Positions 48,695 through 58,639 of a DNA stretch of 64,000 nt are shown here, piece after piece (position 1 is the first letter of the stretch; the number at the start of each line of letters is the position of its first letter). The DNA comes from Streptomyces collinus (GTDB lineage: Bacteria; Actinomycetota; Actinomycetes; Streptomycetales; Streptomycetaceae). The notes under the pieces were generated by a model. The model made no database searches, was not told the origin of the DNA, and worked only from the letters and a program-made list of their open reading frames with translations. The translations under genes were made by a program, and so were the position numbers. The DNA is taken from contig NZ_CP133771.1 in assembly GCF_031348265.1 (NCBI RefSeq), positions 3,720,001-3,784,000 on the forward strand, given 5' to 3'.

Positions 48695-50410
48695 TCAGCC
48701 CCGCGCCGCTCCGGCCAGGGACAGTTCCCAGTACGCGGCGTATCGGCCGGCGCGTCGCAGCAGCTCCTCGTGGCTGCCCTGTTCGACCACCCTTCCGGCG
48801 TCCAGGAAGGCGACGCGGTCGGCTCGGCGCACGGTCCCCATGCGGTGTGCCACCTGCAGTACGGTCCGGCCCGCCGTCAGCTCCTCGATGCCGGCGTGCA
48901 CGGCCGCCTCGTTCACCGGGTCCAGGGCCGAAGTGATCTCGTCGAGCAGCACGATCGGGGCGTCCTTCAGCAGCGCGCGGGCGATGGAGACGCGCTGTCG
49001 CTCGCCGCCCGACAGCAGCGCCCCGCCCTCGCCCACGTGCGCCGACCAGCCGCCGGGCGTCCGCTCGATCACCTCGTCGAGACGGGCCGCGGCGGCCGCG
49101 GCCCGCACCTCGGCGTCGGTGGCGTCCGGGCGGCCGAGGCGCACGTTCTCCTCGATCGTGCCGTCGAAGAGGTAGACGTCCTGGAAGACGATGGCGATCC
49201 GCGCCATCAGCGCCGCAGAGTCCATCTCCCGTACGTCCACGCCGCCGATCCGCACCGCGCCCGCGTCGACGTCGTGGAAGCGGGCGAGCAGCTGAAGCAG
49301 GGTCGTCTTGCCCGCGCCCGACGGCCCGACGACGGCGAGCCGCCGGCCCTCGGGTACGGACAGCGTCACCCCGTCGGCGACCGCGCGGTCGCCGTGCCGA
49401 AAGGTGACCGCGTCGAACTCGACGTCGTGACGGGCTGGTTCGCGCGGCGCGCGAGGCTCCGGCAGCGGCTTGGTGTTCAGGACGTCGTCGAGGCGGGTCA
49501 GTTCGGCGCGGGCGGCGCGGATGCCACCGCTCATCTCGGCGAGGGACAGCAACGGGTCGGCGCAGCGGGCGGCGAGCACCAGGATTGCAAGTACATCGGC
49601 CGTGCTGATGTCCCCGCCGAGGGCGAGGTACGCACCGAGTGCGAGCAGCGCCGTGAACACCGCCTGCACGGTGACCGCCAGACCCAGCACACCCGGCAGC
49701 GCCGAAAGGGTGGAGCGGCGGGCTGCGCGGCGCAGTTCCTTCAGGGAGCCGTCCAGCAGACCGAATCGCTCACCGGTGCGACCGCCGGCGCGCAGCACCG
49801 GCTGGGCCTGGAGGTACTCGATGACGCGGCCGGTGGCCGCGTGCTCGCGTTCCACGCGCTCCGCGTCGGTCGCCGTCGTCGCGCGAGCCGTACGCTGCTG
49901 GACCGCGGCCACCAACGGCACGGCCGCCAGGCCGGCAAGCCCCAGCTGCCAGTTGACGGCGAGCATCACGGCGACGATCGTCAGCGGCGTCACACAGGCG
50001 GAGATGAACGGCGCCAGCAGGTGCGCGATCACGCTCATCGCCTGCAACACGCCCTGGCTCGCGAGGACGGACAGCTCGCCGGTGCGGCCGGGTTGGTACC
50101 AGCCGATGGGCAACCGGGCGAGGTGTTCGCCGAGGCGCTCGTACATGCCGTGCAGCAGCGTCGTGCCCACGCGGAAACCGGAGCGGTCGCTGACGTACCG
50201 CAGCACCGCGTACACCGCGACCGCCGCGCCGAAGGCGGCCAGCCAGGGCCAGGCGTCCTCAGGTGTGCTGCCGAAGAGCGCCCGCAGCACGGGCACCAGC
50301 AGGGCGTACGACAGTCCCTCGGCGAAGGCGGTCGCCGTCATCAGGGCGATGGTGCGGCGCACCGGCCCGGCGTACTCGTGGCCGAGCACACGCAGCAGTG
50401 TGCTGATCAT
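48695..50410 (-). CDS. ABC exporter half-transporter (membrane plus ATPase), subunit 1
   Basis: 571 residues. A six-helix type IV exporter membrane domain (about 1-310) is fused to an ATPase: Walker A GPSGAGKTTLLQLLARF, Q-loop in IVFQDVYLF, signature LLSGGERQRVSIARALL, Walker B IVLLDEITSALDP and the switch His in QVAHRM. ATG overlaps the stop of the partner by four bases. With the other half it forms a heterodimeric pump resembling the YbtPQ/IrtAB class, which are also next to AraC regulators; the substrate (siderophore or other) is inferred only. Confidence 0.9.
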   Translation of the reverse strand: MISTLLRVLGHEYAGPVRRTIALMTATAFAEGLSYALLVPVLRALFGSTPEDAWPWLAAFGAAVAVYAVLRYVSDRSGFRVGTTLLHGMYERLGEHLARLPIGWYQPGRTGELSVLASQGVLQAMSVIAHLLAPFISACVTPLTIVAVMLAVNWQLGLAGLAAVPLVAAVQQRTARATTATDAERVEREHAATGRVIEYLQAQPVLRAGGRTGERFGLLDGSLKELRRAARRSTLSALPGVLGLAVTVQAVFTALLALGAYLALGGDISTADVLAILVLAARCADPLLSLAEMSGGIRAARAELTRLDDVLNTKPLPEPRAPREPARHDVEFDAVTFRHGDRAVADGVTLSVPEGRRLAVVGPSGAGKTTLLQLLARFHDVDAGAVRIGGVDVREMDSAALMARIAIVFQDVYLFDGTIEENVRLGRPDATDAEVRAAAAAARLDEVIERTPGGWSAHVGEGGALLSGGERQRVSIARALLKDAPIVLLDEITSALDPVNEAAVHAGIEELTAGRTVLQVAHRMGTVRRADRVAFLDAGRVVEQGSHEELLRRAGRYAAYWELSLAGAARG

Positions 50411-52248
50411 CGGGCCTCTTCCCCTTCCACGGCACTGGCACCGGCACCGGCACCGGCACCGGCACCGGCGTGGATCTTCCAGAATTCGGCGAACGCGCCG
50501 TTCCGCGCGAGGAGTTCCGTGGTCGTGCCCCGCTCCACGATCTCGCCGTCGCGCAGCATCACGACGGTGTCGGCGTCGGCGATCGTCTCCAGACGGTGGG
50601 CGATGACCAGCGTCGTCCGCTTCTCCCGGGTCTGCGCCAGCGCCTCGCGCACCGCCTGCTCGGTCTGCGGGTCGGCGAAGGCGGTTGCCTCGTCGAGGAC
50701 CAGGACGGGGGTGTCCGCGAGCAGGGCGCGGGCGATCGAGACGCGCTGCGCCTCGCCGCCGGAGAGACGGGCGTCCTCGCCGATCACCGAGTCGTAGCCG
50801 CGGGGCAGTTCGAGGATGCGGTCGTGGATGCTCGCCCGGCGGGCGGCGCGGACCACGGCGTCGCGATGGGCGTGCGGGACGGCGAGGGCGATGTTGTCCG
50901 CGACCGAGGCGCGCAGCAGCCGGACGTCCTGGAAGACGAAGGACACCCGCCGGTAGAGCTCCTGGCTGCCCACGTCACGCAGGTCGACGCCGCCGAGGAG
51001 CACGGAGCCGTGCGTCGGGTCGTAGAACCGTGGCAGCAGCTGCACCAGCGTGGACTTGCCGCTGCCGGACGGCCCGACCACGGCGGTGATCGTCCCTGGC
51101 TCCAGCACCAGGTCGATCCCGCGCAGCACCTCGCGCCCGGCCGCTCCGTCCTCGTACCCGAAGGACCCGAAGGACCCGAAGTACCCGAAGTACCCGAAGC
51201 GGACGTCCCGCAGCTCCACCCGGTGTCCCTCGGGCGCCACCGGCCGTACGGGCTCGGGCAGCGACGGCTCGGCGAGTACGTCCCGGATGCGGCCGACGGC
51301 GCGCCGCGCGGTCTGCAGGTCGTCGAAGCCGTGCCCGAGCGCGGCCACGGGCGCGGTCAGACCGAGGCCGAGGAGCAGGAACGGCAGCAGGTCCGCCGGG
51401 GCGAGCCCGCCCCCGGTGATCCGGTACGCCCCGCCGACCAGCACCGCCAGCAGCACGAACGGCGGCGACAGCGCCACCTGCATCCCGGCGGCGACCCCGG
51501 AGAGACCGCGCACCATCCGGTAGAAGCTGCGGGTGAAGTCGCCCACCGCGGTACGGAACGCGCCGTGCGCCCGCTCCGACCCGCCGAACGCCTTCACCAC
51601 CGCGATGCCCTGCACGAACTCGACCACCGACGCCGAGATCCGCCCCAGCGCGGCGTCGAATTCGTTCTGCTCGCGCAGCCGCGCGGGGGTCATCATCAGC
51701 GGCACGAGCGCGACCGCCAGCAGCACGGGGATCAGCGTGATCAGCGTCAGCCGCCAGTCCACGGTGAGGAGGTAGCCGAGCGAGACCAGCGGCACCACGA
51801 AGGCGGAGACCAGCTGGCCCGGCGTGTGGGCGATGAGCGGGTGCACGGCGCTGACGTCCTCGCCCACCAGCTTCGCCAGCTCCCCGCTGCGCCGCCGCGC
51901 GAGCCGGCCGATCGGCACCCGCCCGAGCCGCGCGGCGAGTTGCCGGCGCAGCGACAGCTGCACCCGGGTGTCGAGGAGGTGTCCGACGCCGGACGAGGCG
52001 GCCGTGAACAGCAGCCGTACGAGGAGCCCTGCCGCGCCCGCGATCACGACGTCGCGCACGTGCCCGTCGTCGGCCGGTGCCGGCGCCAGCAGCGTACGGC
52101 CGAGCTCGACGACCGCGAGCAGCGGCGCCAGGCCGGCGACGGCGCCGATGACCTGGAGGACGATGACGACGGCGAAGCCGCCCGCGTACGGGCGCAACAG
52201 CCGGGCCACGCCCGGTGGTGGCGGCGCCGTGGTTCCGGTGGAAGTCAT
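50407..52248 (-). CDS. ABC exporter half-transporter, subunit 2
   Basis: 613 residues. Membrane domain about 20-320; ATPase with Walker A GPSGSGKSTLVQLLPRF, signature RLSGGEAQRVSIARALL, Walker B VLVLDEATAFADP and switch His in VIAHRLE. A linker before the ATPase contains a (FG[YS])n run from in-frame 9-base repeats (about 51160-51200), and the C-terminus ends in an Ala-Gly repeat (about 50430-50470). ATG at 52248 is chosen by domain start; the open frame runs far upstream through the promoter region. First gene of the pair, divergent from the AraC gene. Confidence 0.9.
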   Translation of the reverse strand: MTSTGTTAPPPPGVARLLRPYAGGFAVVIVLQVIGAVAGLAPLLAVVELGRTLLAPAPADDGHVRDVVIAGAAGLLVRLLFTAASSGVGHLLDTRVQLSLRRQLAARLGRVPIGRLARRRSGELAKLVGEDVSAVHPLIAHTPGQLVSAFVVPLVSLGYLLTVDWRLTLITLIPVLLAVALVPLMMTPARLREQNEFDAALGRISASVVEFVQGIAVVKAFGGSERAHGAFRTAVGDFTRSFYRMVRGLSGVAAGMQVALSPPFVLLAVLVGGAYRITGGGLAPADLLPFLLLGLGLTAPVAALGHGFDDLQTARRAVGRIRDVLAEPSLPEPVRPVAPEGHRVELRDVRFGYFGYFGSFGSFGYEDGAAGREVLRGIDLVLEPGTITAVVGPSGSGKSTLVQLLPRFYDPTHGSVLLGGVDLRDVGSQELYRRVSFVFQDVRLLRASVADNIALAVPHAHRDAVVRAARRASIHDRILELPRGYDSVIGEDARLSGGEAQRVSIARALLADTPVLVLDEATAFADPQTEQAVREALAQTREKRTTLVIAHRLETIADADTVVMLRDGEIVERGTTTELLARNGAFAEFWKIHAGAGAGAGAGASAVEGEEAR

Positions 52249-52324
52249 GCGCTCACCTTCGCCGCGGCTGCGGCCCGGTGGCTTGAAGAAATGTTCCGTC
52301 CGGGCGGGCCCGTAGCATGGACGC

Positions 52325-53275
52325 ATGTCAACTGCCGTGCGCCGGCGCGTCGCTGTCCCCGTGTGGGAGGTCACGCGCCCGGCCCGGCCGGGCCGCGTAC
52401 CCGGCGTCGTCCTGGCGGGGCTGCGCGACCGCGGCCCTGCTCCGGTCGACCACCGGCTCGACCCGCACCCCGTGCTGACGCTGGCGCTGGCCTGCGGCGA
52501 AGCGGCGCTCGGCATCGACGAGTCGACGGGGCGGCAGCACCGCGGCAGCCTCGTCACCGGGCTCGGGTTCGGCGTCGGCGGCGCGGCGCGGGTGCGGGCC
52601 GCGAACGTCGAGTGGATGCAGGTGCGCCTGTCCCCCGCCATCGCGCGCGCCGTGCTGGGCGTGGACCCTGCTGAGCTGGAGAGCTCAGTGGTGGCCCTGG
52701 GCGACCTGTGGGGAGAGCGGCGGGCATCCCGGCTGTGCGAGCGGCTGGCCCAGGCCGCCTCGTGGGAGGAACGCTTCGCGCTCGTCGAAGCGTTCCTCGC
52801 CCGGCTGTCCGCCGCGGGGCCCGCCATCGAGCCGGAGCTGGCCTGGGCCTGGGACCGTATCGTCGCCGGGCACGGCCAGGTGCGGGTCGAAGGGCTGGCC
52901 GACGAGCTGGGCTGGAGCCGCAAGCGCCTGTGGTCCCGCTTCCACGCGCAGCTCGGCCTGCCGCCCAAGCGCGCCGTGAAGCTCGTCCGCTTCGACTGGG
53001 CGGCCACTCGCCTGGCCGGGGGCCAGGAGGCGGCCAGGGTCGCGGCCGACTGCGGCTACGCCGACCAGTCGCATCTGCACCGGGACGTCGTGGCGTTCAC
53101 CGGTGTGACCCCCGCGACCGTGGCCGGCCAGTCGCTCATATCGACGGCCGACCTGGCGTGGGTGGACCACGTGCCGCGCCTCTCGGCGCCCTGGGGCAAT
53201 GCCGCGGCCTCCCGTTTCGACGGGCACGACCGTCCCTCCTCAGTCGGGCTTCCGGTCGACCGGAAGCCCGACTGA
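52325..53275 (+). CDS. AraC-family transcriptional regulator
   Basis: 316 residues. A beta-rich sensing domain (about 25-150) is followed by the double HTH of AraC (about 185-285): VEGLADELGWSRKRLWSRFH and AARVAADCGYADQSHLHRDV, then FTGVTPATV. It lies 76 bases from, and divergent to, the ABC exporter genes, so it most likely controls them. The last 14 codons are part of a 48-bp perfect palindrome. Confidence 0.88.
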   Translation: MSTAVRRRVAVPVWEVTRPARPGRVPGVVLAGLRDRGPAPVDHRLDPHPVLTLALACGEAALGIDESTGRQHRGSLVTGLGFGVGGAARVRAANVEWMQVRLSPAIARAVLGVDPAELESSVVALGDLWGERRASRLCERLAQAASWEERFALVEAFLARLSAAGPAIEPELAWAWDRIVAGHGQVRVEGLADELGWSRKRLWSRFHAQLGLPPKRAVKLVRFDWAATRLAGGQEAARVAADCGYADQSHLHRDVVAFTGVTPATVAGQSLISTADLAWVDHVPRLSAPWGNAAASRFDGHDRPSSVGLPVDRKPD

Positions 53276-53281
53276 GGAGGG
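53234..53281. terminator. 48-bp perfect palindrome over the AraC stop codon
   Basis: Bases 53234-53257 and 53258-53281 are exact reverse complements with no spacer, centred on GTCGAC. The hairpin covers the last 14 codons and stop of the AraC gene. It lies between this gene and the convergent permease, so it can serve as a bidirectional terminator. Confidence 0.7.
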
Positions 53282-53385
53282 GCAAGCCCGGCAAGGCGCG
53301 CGGGGCTGCACCTGTACGCGGCTCCGAGACAGCAGGCACCCCACGTCATCTCGGCCAAAGCCGCGCGCGGCGTACGCCGTTGCTG

Positions 53386-54855
53386 CTAAGGCGCGACCGC
53401 GTCCTTGGTGCTTTCCGGGCGCCTGCGCTCCCGGACCAGCGCGATCGCGATCACCAGCGCGGCCACGAGCAAGGAGAGCAGGACCTGGCTTCGTCCGCCC
53501 CCCTCCTTGTCGTCGGTGAGCATGTAGACGAGGACGAACGAGATCATCGCGATCGTCACCCACGTCAGATACGGGAACAGCCACATCCGGACGACGAGCT
53601 TCTCCGGGTTCTCGCGCAGGATGATCCCCCGCATCCGCAGCTGCGAGAAGCAGATGACCAGCCACACGAAGAGCGCGACCGCGCCCGAGGAGTTCAGCAG
53701 GAACTGGAACACCGTGTCCGGCCACAGGTAGTTGAAGGCGACCGCCACGAAGCCGAAGGCCACGGAGGCCAGGATCGCGGGCTGCGGGACACCTCGCGCG
53801 TTCGTCCGTACGAAGGACCGCGGGGCATCGCCACGCTGCCCGAGGGAGAAGGCCATACGGGAGGCGGTGTAGAGGCCGGAGTTGAGACAGGACAGCACGG
53901 CGGTCAGCACGATGAAGTTCATGATCTCGCCGGCGTGCGGGATGCCGATCGAGTCCAGGGCCGCGACGTACGACCCCTTCTTCTCGATCGCGGGGTCGTT
54001 CCACGGCAGCAGGGCGACCACGACGAGGATCGAGCCGATGTAGAAGACGCCGACCCGCCAGATCACGCTCCGGGTGGCCTTCGCGACCGCCCGCCGCGCG
54101 TCCGGGGACTCGGCGGCGGCGAGGGTGACGATCTCGCTGCCCATGAAGGAGAAGACGACCAGCAGGATGCCGGTGAGGATCGCTCCGGAGCCGTTCGGCA
54201 GGAAGCCGCCGTGTTCGGTGAGGTTGCCGAAGCCCGTGGCGGCATGGTCGGTGCCGGGCAGCACACCGAAGATCGCCAGGACGCCCAGGAGGATGAAGCC
54301 CGCGATGGCGACGACCTTGATCCCGGCGAACCAGAACTCGAACTCGCCGAAGGAACCGACCGAGATCAGGTTGGTGGCGGTGAGGACCACCATCACGATC
54401 AGCGCCCAGGCCCACTGCGGTACGGCCGGCACCCATCCTTCCAGGATCACGGCACCCGCCGTCGCCTCCACGGCGAGCACGACGACCCAGAAGAACCAGT
54501 ACAGCCAGCCGATCGAGAACCCGGCCCAGCGGCCCAGCGCCCGGTCCGCGTAAGCGGAGAAGGAGCCGGAGGTCGGGTAGGCCGCGGCCATCTCGCCGAG
54601 CATCCGCATCACGAACACGACCAGGGCCGCGACCAGGGCGTACGACAGCAGGATGCCGGGCCCTGCGGCGGCGATACCGGAGGCGGAGCCCACGAAGAGG
54701 CCGGCTCCGATCACACCACCGATGGCGATCATGGACAGATGGCGGTTCTTGAGGCCGGCCTTCAGACCTGCCTGCTCCGGGGACTGACCGTCGGCACGTG
54801 GGGCGATGTCAGGGGCCGGAGCATCTGGGGGACGTGTGGTCATGTCGACATCCAT
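53386..54855 (-). CDS. Amino-acid permease, APC superfamily (GABA permease-like)
   Basis: 489 residues with twelve membrane helices. LKNRHLSMIAIGGVIGAGLFVG is the APC/AAT entry motif and GEMAAAYPTSGSFSAYADRALG the conserved region after TM3. The sequence resembles the GabP/amino-acid transporter (AAT) branch, importing amino acids with protons. The PucR-type regulator upstream on the same strand suggests control by a nitrogen source such as GABA. Confidence 0.88.
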   Translation of the reverse strand: MDVDMTTRPPDAPAPDIAPRADGQSPEQAGLKAGLKNRHLSMIAIGGVIGAGLFVGSASGIAAAGPGILLSYALVAALVVFVMRMLGEMAAAYPTSGSFSAYADRALGRWAGFSIGWLYWFFWVVVLAVEATAGAVILEGWVPAVPQWAWALIVMVVLTATNLISVGSFGEFEFWFAGIKVVAIAGFILLGVLAIFGVLPGTDHAATGFGNLTEHGGFLPNGSGAILTGILLVVFSFMGSEIVTLAAAESPDARRAVAKATRSVIWRVGVFYIGSILVVVALLPWNDPAIEKKGSYVAALDSIGIPHAGEIMNFIVLTAVLSCLNSGLYTASRMAFSLGQRGDAPRSFVRTNARGVPQPAILASVAFGFVAVAFNYLWPDTVFQFLLNSSGAVALFVWLVICFSQLRMRGIILRENPEKLVVRMWLFPYLTWVTIAMISFVLVYMLTDDKEGGGRSQVLLSLLVAALVIAIALVRERRRPESTKDAVAP

Positions 54856-55200
54856 CCGTTGAGTGGTGGGGAAGCCGTGTGGGGAGGGGCTGCCGTGGTT
54901 GCTGGGGCACTCGCCTCAGCGGCGGGGACGAGCAGGCCGGTATGGCAGGGGGAGGGCCATGGCCTTGAAGGTTCCGCAAGCGTTCAGGGTGCGGGGCGCG
55001 GTATCCGGATGCCGTGCAGGTGATGGGGTCGTCACCGCACGTCCGCGCTGCGCTCCGCCTCCTCATGAGAGGCGGTCCGTTTCACTTACGGGAGGAGATT
55101 TGCGCCAGCGTATGAGGAGTCATGGGACGGCGGGCTTGTCCAGTACGACGAATTCGTCGCCGATGGCTGTACGCCCCGCCAATGCGGAGGGGAAGCGGGA
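54856..55200. other. 345 bp upstream of the permease
   Basis: No gene is supported. GGGAGGAGATTTGCGCC around 55091 is purine-rich, but no coding frame follows. The permease promoter is expected here. Confidence 0.4.
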
Positions 55201-56829
55201 TCAGGTGCCGGGCGGCAGCCGCAACTGGAGCATGGCAAGCAGACGCTGGTCAGGACGGCTCAGGTCGAGACCGGTCAGCTCCTCGGCCCGGCGAAGGCGG
55301 TAGCGCAGCGTGTTGGGGTGAACATGCAGCTGGGCGGCGGCCGCCCGTACGTCACCGAAGGAATTCAGGTAGGTCAGAAGGGTCTCCGCCAGGCTGCCCT
55401 GGTGCCGGCTGTCGTGGTCGACGAGGGCGGTCAGCCGTGGATCCCGTATCTCGGGATGGCCGGACAGCAGCGTCAGCACCTCACTGACCAGTACTTCCGA
55501 CTGGATGTCCGGCAGCGCGGCGACCGCGGTGGGTACGTCGGCTCCCAGCATGGCGTCGAGGATGCGGTCGGCCTCCCGGCGCGACTCCGTGACGTCGCCG
55601 AGCGTGGACACCACGCAACCGACCGAGCCGCGCAGCGGCAGGCCCAGGTGCCGGCGTACGGCGTCGGTGATCTCCTGACCCCAGCCGCGCAGCGTGTCTA
55701 TGTCGATGCTGCGCGGCAACTGGGGCAGGAGCACGTAGATGCGGGGATCGACCTGCGTGACCAGCGCGCTGCGATGCCGGGCGGCTATGTGCACGGAGAC
55801 CAGGTTGGTGACCTCGGCATGGGTCAGCTCCGCCGCGGCGACGACCTCCGCGGTTCCGTACGAGAAGCCCAGAACGGCGGCCGGGCGGGTCGCGTCGAAC
55901 CCCAGGTGGGTGGCCAGCGGCTGTGGCCCGGTGTTCCCCTCCAGAAGTCCGGCCAGCAGGGTCCGGGTGAACGTCAGGTCCTCCGAGAGCTCCCGGCGGC
56001 GGCGCACCAGATGGAGCGCGGCGACCCGGGCGGCACCCAGCAGTGCCTGGCCCGATCGTTCGGACAGCGCGGTCGAGCCCTCCTGCACCCAGATGGTCCC
56101 CAGCTGCCGGTCCCCGGACCGGATGGCCACCGCGAGCCGACGGCGGATCCCCAGCTCGGGGTGACTGTCGATGCTGATCACCTCGTCGCTGGAGTGCAGG
56201 TGCTGGAACACACCCCACGCGCGCAGCTTCGCCAGATACGCCTCCGGTCCCTGCCAGCCGAGGATGGACCGCCGTCGCAGGTCGTCGATCTCGTCGGAGT
56301 CGGTGGAGCGGGAGTACGCCAGGACCCGGTTGGCGGCGTCCTCGATGCTGACGATGCCGCTGGTGAGGATGGCGGTGGTCTGGGCGAGCGAGAACAGGTC
56401 GCTCTCCTCGGCTTCGCCGCGGTGGCCCGGCTGCGCGTCGTCGAGGGCGGCGCGGGCCAACGCGTGCACCTGTTCCCAGCGTGCTTCGCTGCGCAACGAG
56501 AGCAGGGCGACCCCGGCCTCGGTGGCGGTCTCGCTGAGAGCCGCGGTCTGGCCGGGACCATCGAGTTTGACCACGACGCCGGCGGCTCCGTCGCGCCCGG
56601 CGGCCCGCAGCGCGGGATAAGCCGCTCGGCCACGGGCACCGATGACGAGAGCCAGTTCGCCCGGCTGAGTGGTCGGCGGCTCCTCGGGATCGAGCAGGGC
56701 CACGCCGCGGATCTCGACGTCCAGTCCGGCGGGAGCGGCCTGCACCTCCACCAGCGAATCGCCCAGAGCCATCAGCAACTCGCGCAGGCTGATGCTCGCG
56801 GGAAGCGGAGTTACCTCGGCCGGATCCAT
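55201..56829 (-). CDS. PucR-family transcriptional regulator
   Basis: 542 residues. The N-terminal PucR/purine-catabolism-like domain is about 10-125 (SISLRELLMALGDSLVEVQA), a GGDEF-like/GAF middle segment about 130-400, and the C-terminal PucR HTH about 480-540 (FGDVRAAAAQLHVHPNTLRY, then RLRRAEELTG). ATG at 56829 follows AAAGG; the open frame extends upstream without support. Members respond to nitrogen compounds, and the co-directional permease is the probable target. Confidence 0.85.
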   Translation of the reverse strand: MDPAEVTPLPASISLRELLMALGDSLVEVQAAPAGLDVEIRGVALLDPEEPPTTQPGELALVIGARGRAAYPALRAAGRDGAAGVVVKLDGPGQTAALSETATEAGVALLSLRSEARWEQVHALARAALDDAQPGHRGEAEESDLFSLAQTTAILTSGIVSIEDAANRVLAYSRSTDSDEIDDLRRRSILGWQGPEAYLAKLRAWGVFQHLHSSDEVISIDSHPELGIRRRLAVAIRSGDRQLGTIWVQEGSTALSERSGQALLGAARVAALHLVRRRRELSEDLTFTRTLLAGLLEGNTGPQPLATHLGFDATRPAAVLGFSYGTAEVVAAAELTHAEVTNLVSVHIAARHRSALVTQVDPRIYVLLPQLPRSIDIDTLRGWGQEITDAVRRHLGLPLRGSVGCVVSTLGDVTESRREADRILDAMLGADVPTAVAALPDIQSEVLVSEVLTLLSGHPEIRDPRLTALVDHDSRHQGSLAETLLTYLNSFGDVRAAAAQLHVHPNTLRYRLRRAEELTGLDLSRPDQRLLAMLQLRLPPGT

Positions 56830-57160
56830 GATCGTCGCCTTTGCTGGGAGCCACGCCGGAGCCCTGATGCTATCGGTCCGGCGACGAGCACCGTCCTGGA
56901 GCATGTGTGGACCGCAGCGTGCATGACGGCACGATGCCGTTCGAGCTGGAGGCGGTATTGCCGCAGGATGCGGGCTTCGTGTGTGAGCCATGCGTGAGCG
57001 GACTGCCCGGCACGGGGCGTCATACGCGGAGTCGAGTACACGGACTGAGGAAGGTCGTCCTCGCTCGGCCGCACCACATCCGCGCGGGGCAGCCGGGGTG
57101 AGTGGTGGGCTGGGCAGGGGTGAGTGCTCTGGCACCCGCAGGTGCCACTGAACGCCTGGC
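56830..57160. other. 331 bp upstream of the PucR gene
   Basis: No gene is supported. It contains the PucR promoter and the 3' side of the LysE-like gene. Confidence 0.4.
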
Positions 57161-57742
57161 TCAGGTGCTGACAGGAGTGCGGGACAGGGCGGTGCGTAGC
57201 GCGAAGGCGCCGAGCAGGCCACCTGCCGTGAATCGCTGGGCGGTCATGGCGCGGGGCCGGGCGGCCAGAAACCCCGAGACCCGCGCTGCGCCCAGCATGA
57301 TCAGAGCGTTCACGGAGAGTCCCACGATGATCTGCACACCACCGAGCTGGAGCAGTTGCCCCCAGGCCGGGCCTGCCTGCGGGTCCATGAACTGAGGCAG
57401 TAGGGCGGCGTGCATAAGGGCGATCTTGGGGTTGAGCAGGTTGGTCAGCAACCCCATCGAGAACAGGCGGGCGTCGGAGACCGGAGGCAGATCCTGGGCC
57501 GGGGCGAACGGCGAGCTGCCGCCGGGCTTGACCATGCTCCAGGCGAGGTAGGCCAGGTAGGCGGCCCCGGCAAGCTTGACCACGATGAACGCCACCGGCA
57601 CGGCGGCGAACAACGCGGACAGGCCCGCAGCCGCGGCCAGCAGGTAGCACACGAAACCGATACAGCAGCGAAGTGCGGCAACCCCGATACCCGGCCGCGT
57701 CCAGCAGCGCCCGATGATGAGCACTACTAAAGAGACACCGAT
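57161..57742 (-). pseudogene. LysE/RhtB-type exporter missing its first helix
   Basis: The conserved body is intact: GFVCYLLAAAAGLSALFAAV, KLAGAAYLAYLAWSMVKPGG, FSMGLLTNLLNPKIALMHAA with the LysE family NPK motif, and the last helices. The expected N-terminal helix and its PGP loop are absent. The frame starts with VVLIIGRCWTRPGIG after unrelated sequence, and part of the usual segment appears in another frame. Probably an inactivated amino-acid exporter, though initiation at a GTG near 57740 cannot be excluded. Confidence 0.65.
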
Positions 57743-57793
57743 CGGATCGATGGGAGGATGCCGTCGCGCCACCCGTGATCCAGTGTGCTGGCC

Positions 57794-58606
57794 ATGATGC
57801 AAACAGACACGGCCGCCCAAGCGGGCGGTAGTTGGAAGACGCCTCCTCCGATACGTCCACAAGCATGGTTCCCCGGCCGCATCATCGGGGGAGCGGCTCT
57901 CGTCCTCGGCCCCGTGGTGTGGTCGGCCGGGTTGTTTCTCCGGTACCTGACCCGCGACTCGGGGACCCTCACGCCTGGCCGATTCGGGGAGTTCGGCGAG
58001 GATTTCGCCGCTTCGTCACAGTTGGCTGCCTATGTGCACAGCCCCGGGCTGGTCACGGCCGGCTACGCGTGCTTCGCCGCAGGTGCCCTGCTGTTATGGC
58101 CCGCCTTCGCCACACTCGCAAGGATCGTCGCGGCGCGGTGCCCGGGTCTCGCCGTGTGGGGCGGCACTCTCGTCATCCTCGGGCTGTTCGCGCGCCTGTA
58201 CTTCGCCGGCGTAGACCAGGCAGCTTTCCAGCTGGCCGAGACCCGCGGCCTCGACGAGGCGGTCGAGATCGTGGCAACCACGTACACGGACATCTCTTAC
58301 GGGCCAGGGAGGATCCCCGTGAGCGCGTCCGCCTGCCAGTACGTGGGGATGGTGCTGCTGGCTATCGGAGCATTCCGGTCCGGGACGTTCGGTTCGGGGC
58401 GCTGCCTGTTGTTCCTCTGGTCGGGGACGCTCTGGGGAGGCGTACTCAAAGCGAGCCAGCTCTTCGACGGCGTCGTCTCGAACGGAGTCCTGTGCCTGGT
58501 GTTCGTGCCGCTCGGCATCCAAGTGCTACGGGATGCAGTCCCCGAGCTGCGTGCCGGGAGCGGCTCCGTCCAGTCCTGCAGGCCTATACGGTGGCTGAGT
58601 TGGTGA
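57794..58606 (+). CDS. Uncharacterised membrane protein, DUF4386-like layout
   Basis: About 270 residues with six or seven membrane helices (IIGGAALVLGPVVWSAGLFL, GLVTAGYACFAAGALLLWPA, AVWGGTLVILGLFARLYFAG, YVGMVLLAIGAF, GVLCLVFVPLGIQVL). No catalytic motif. ATG 57794 or 57797. It precedes the two-component system by 33 bases and may be co-transcribed with it. Confidence 0.65.
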   Translation: MMQTDTAAQAGGSWKTPPPIRPQAWFPGRIIGGAALVLGPVVWSAGLFLRYLTRDSGTLTPGRFGEFGEDFAASSQLAAYVHSPGLVTAGYACFAAGALLLWPAFATLARIVAARCPGLAVWGGTLVILGLFARLYFAGVDQAAFQLAETRGLDEAVEIVATTYTDISYGPGRIPVSASACQYVGMVLLAIGAFRSGTFGSGRCLLFLWSGTLWGGVLKASQLFDGVVSNGVLCLVFVPLGIQVLRDAVPELRAGSGSVQSCRPIRWLSW

Positions 58607-58639
58607 CGTGCCCCGGATGCGGCTGTCTACGGTGACCGG

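Noticed and set aside
51160..51200. Frameshift in the ABC exporter at the 9-base repeat
   Set aside because: The repeats are in frame (FG[YS] units) and both flanking domains are intact, so it is a low-complexity linker.
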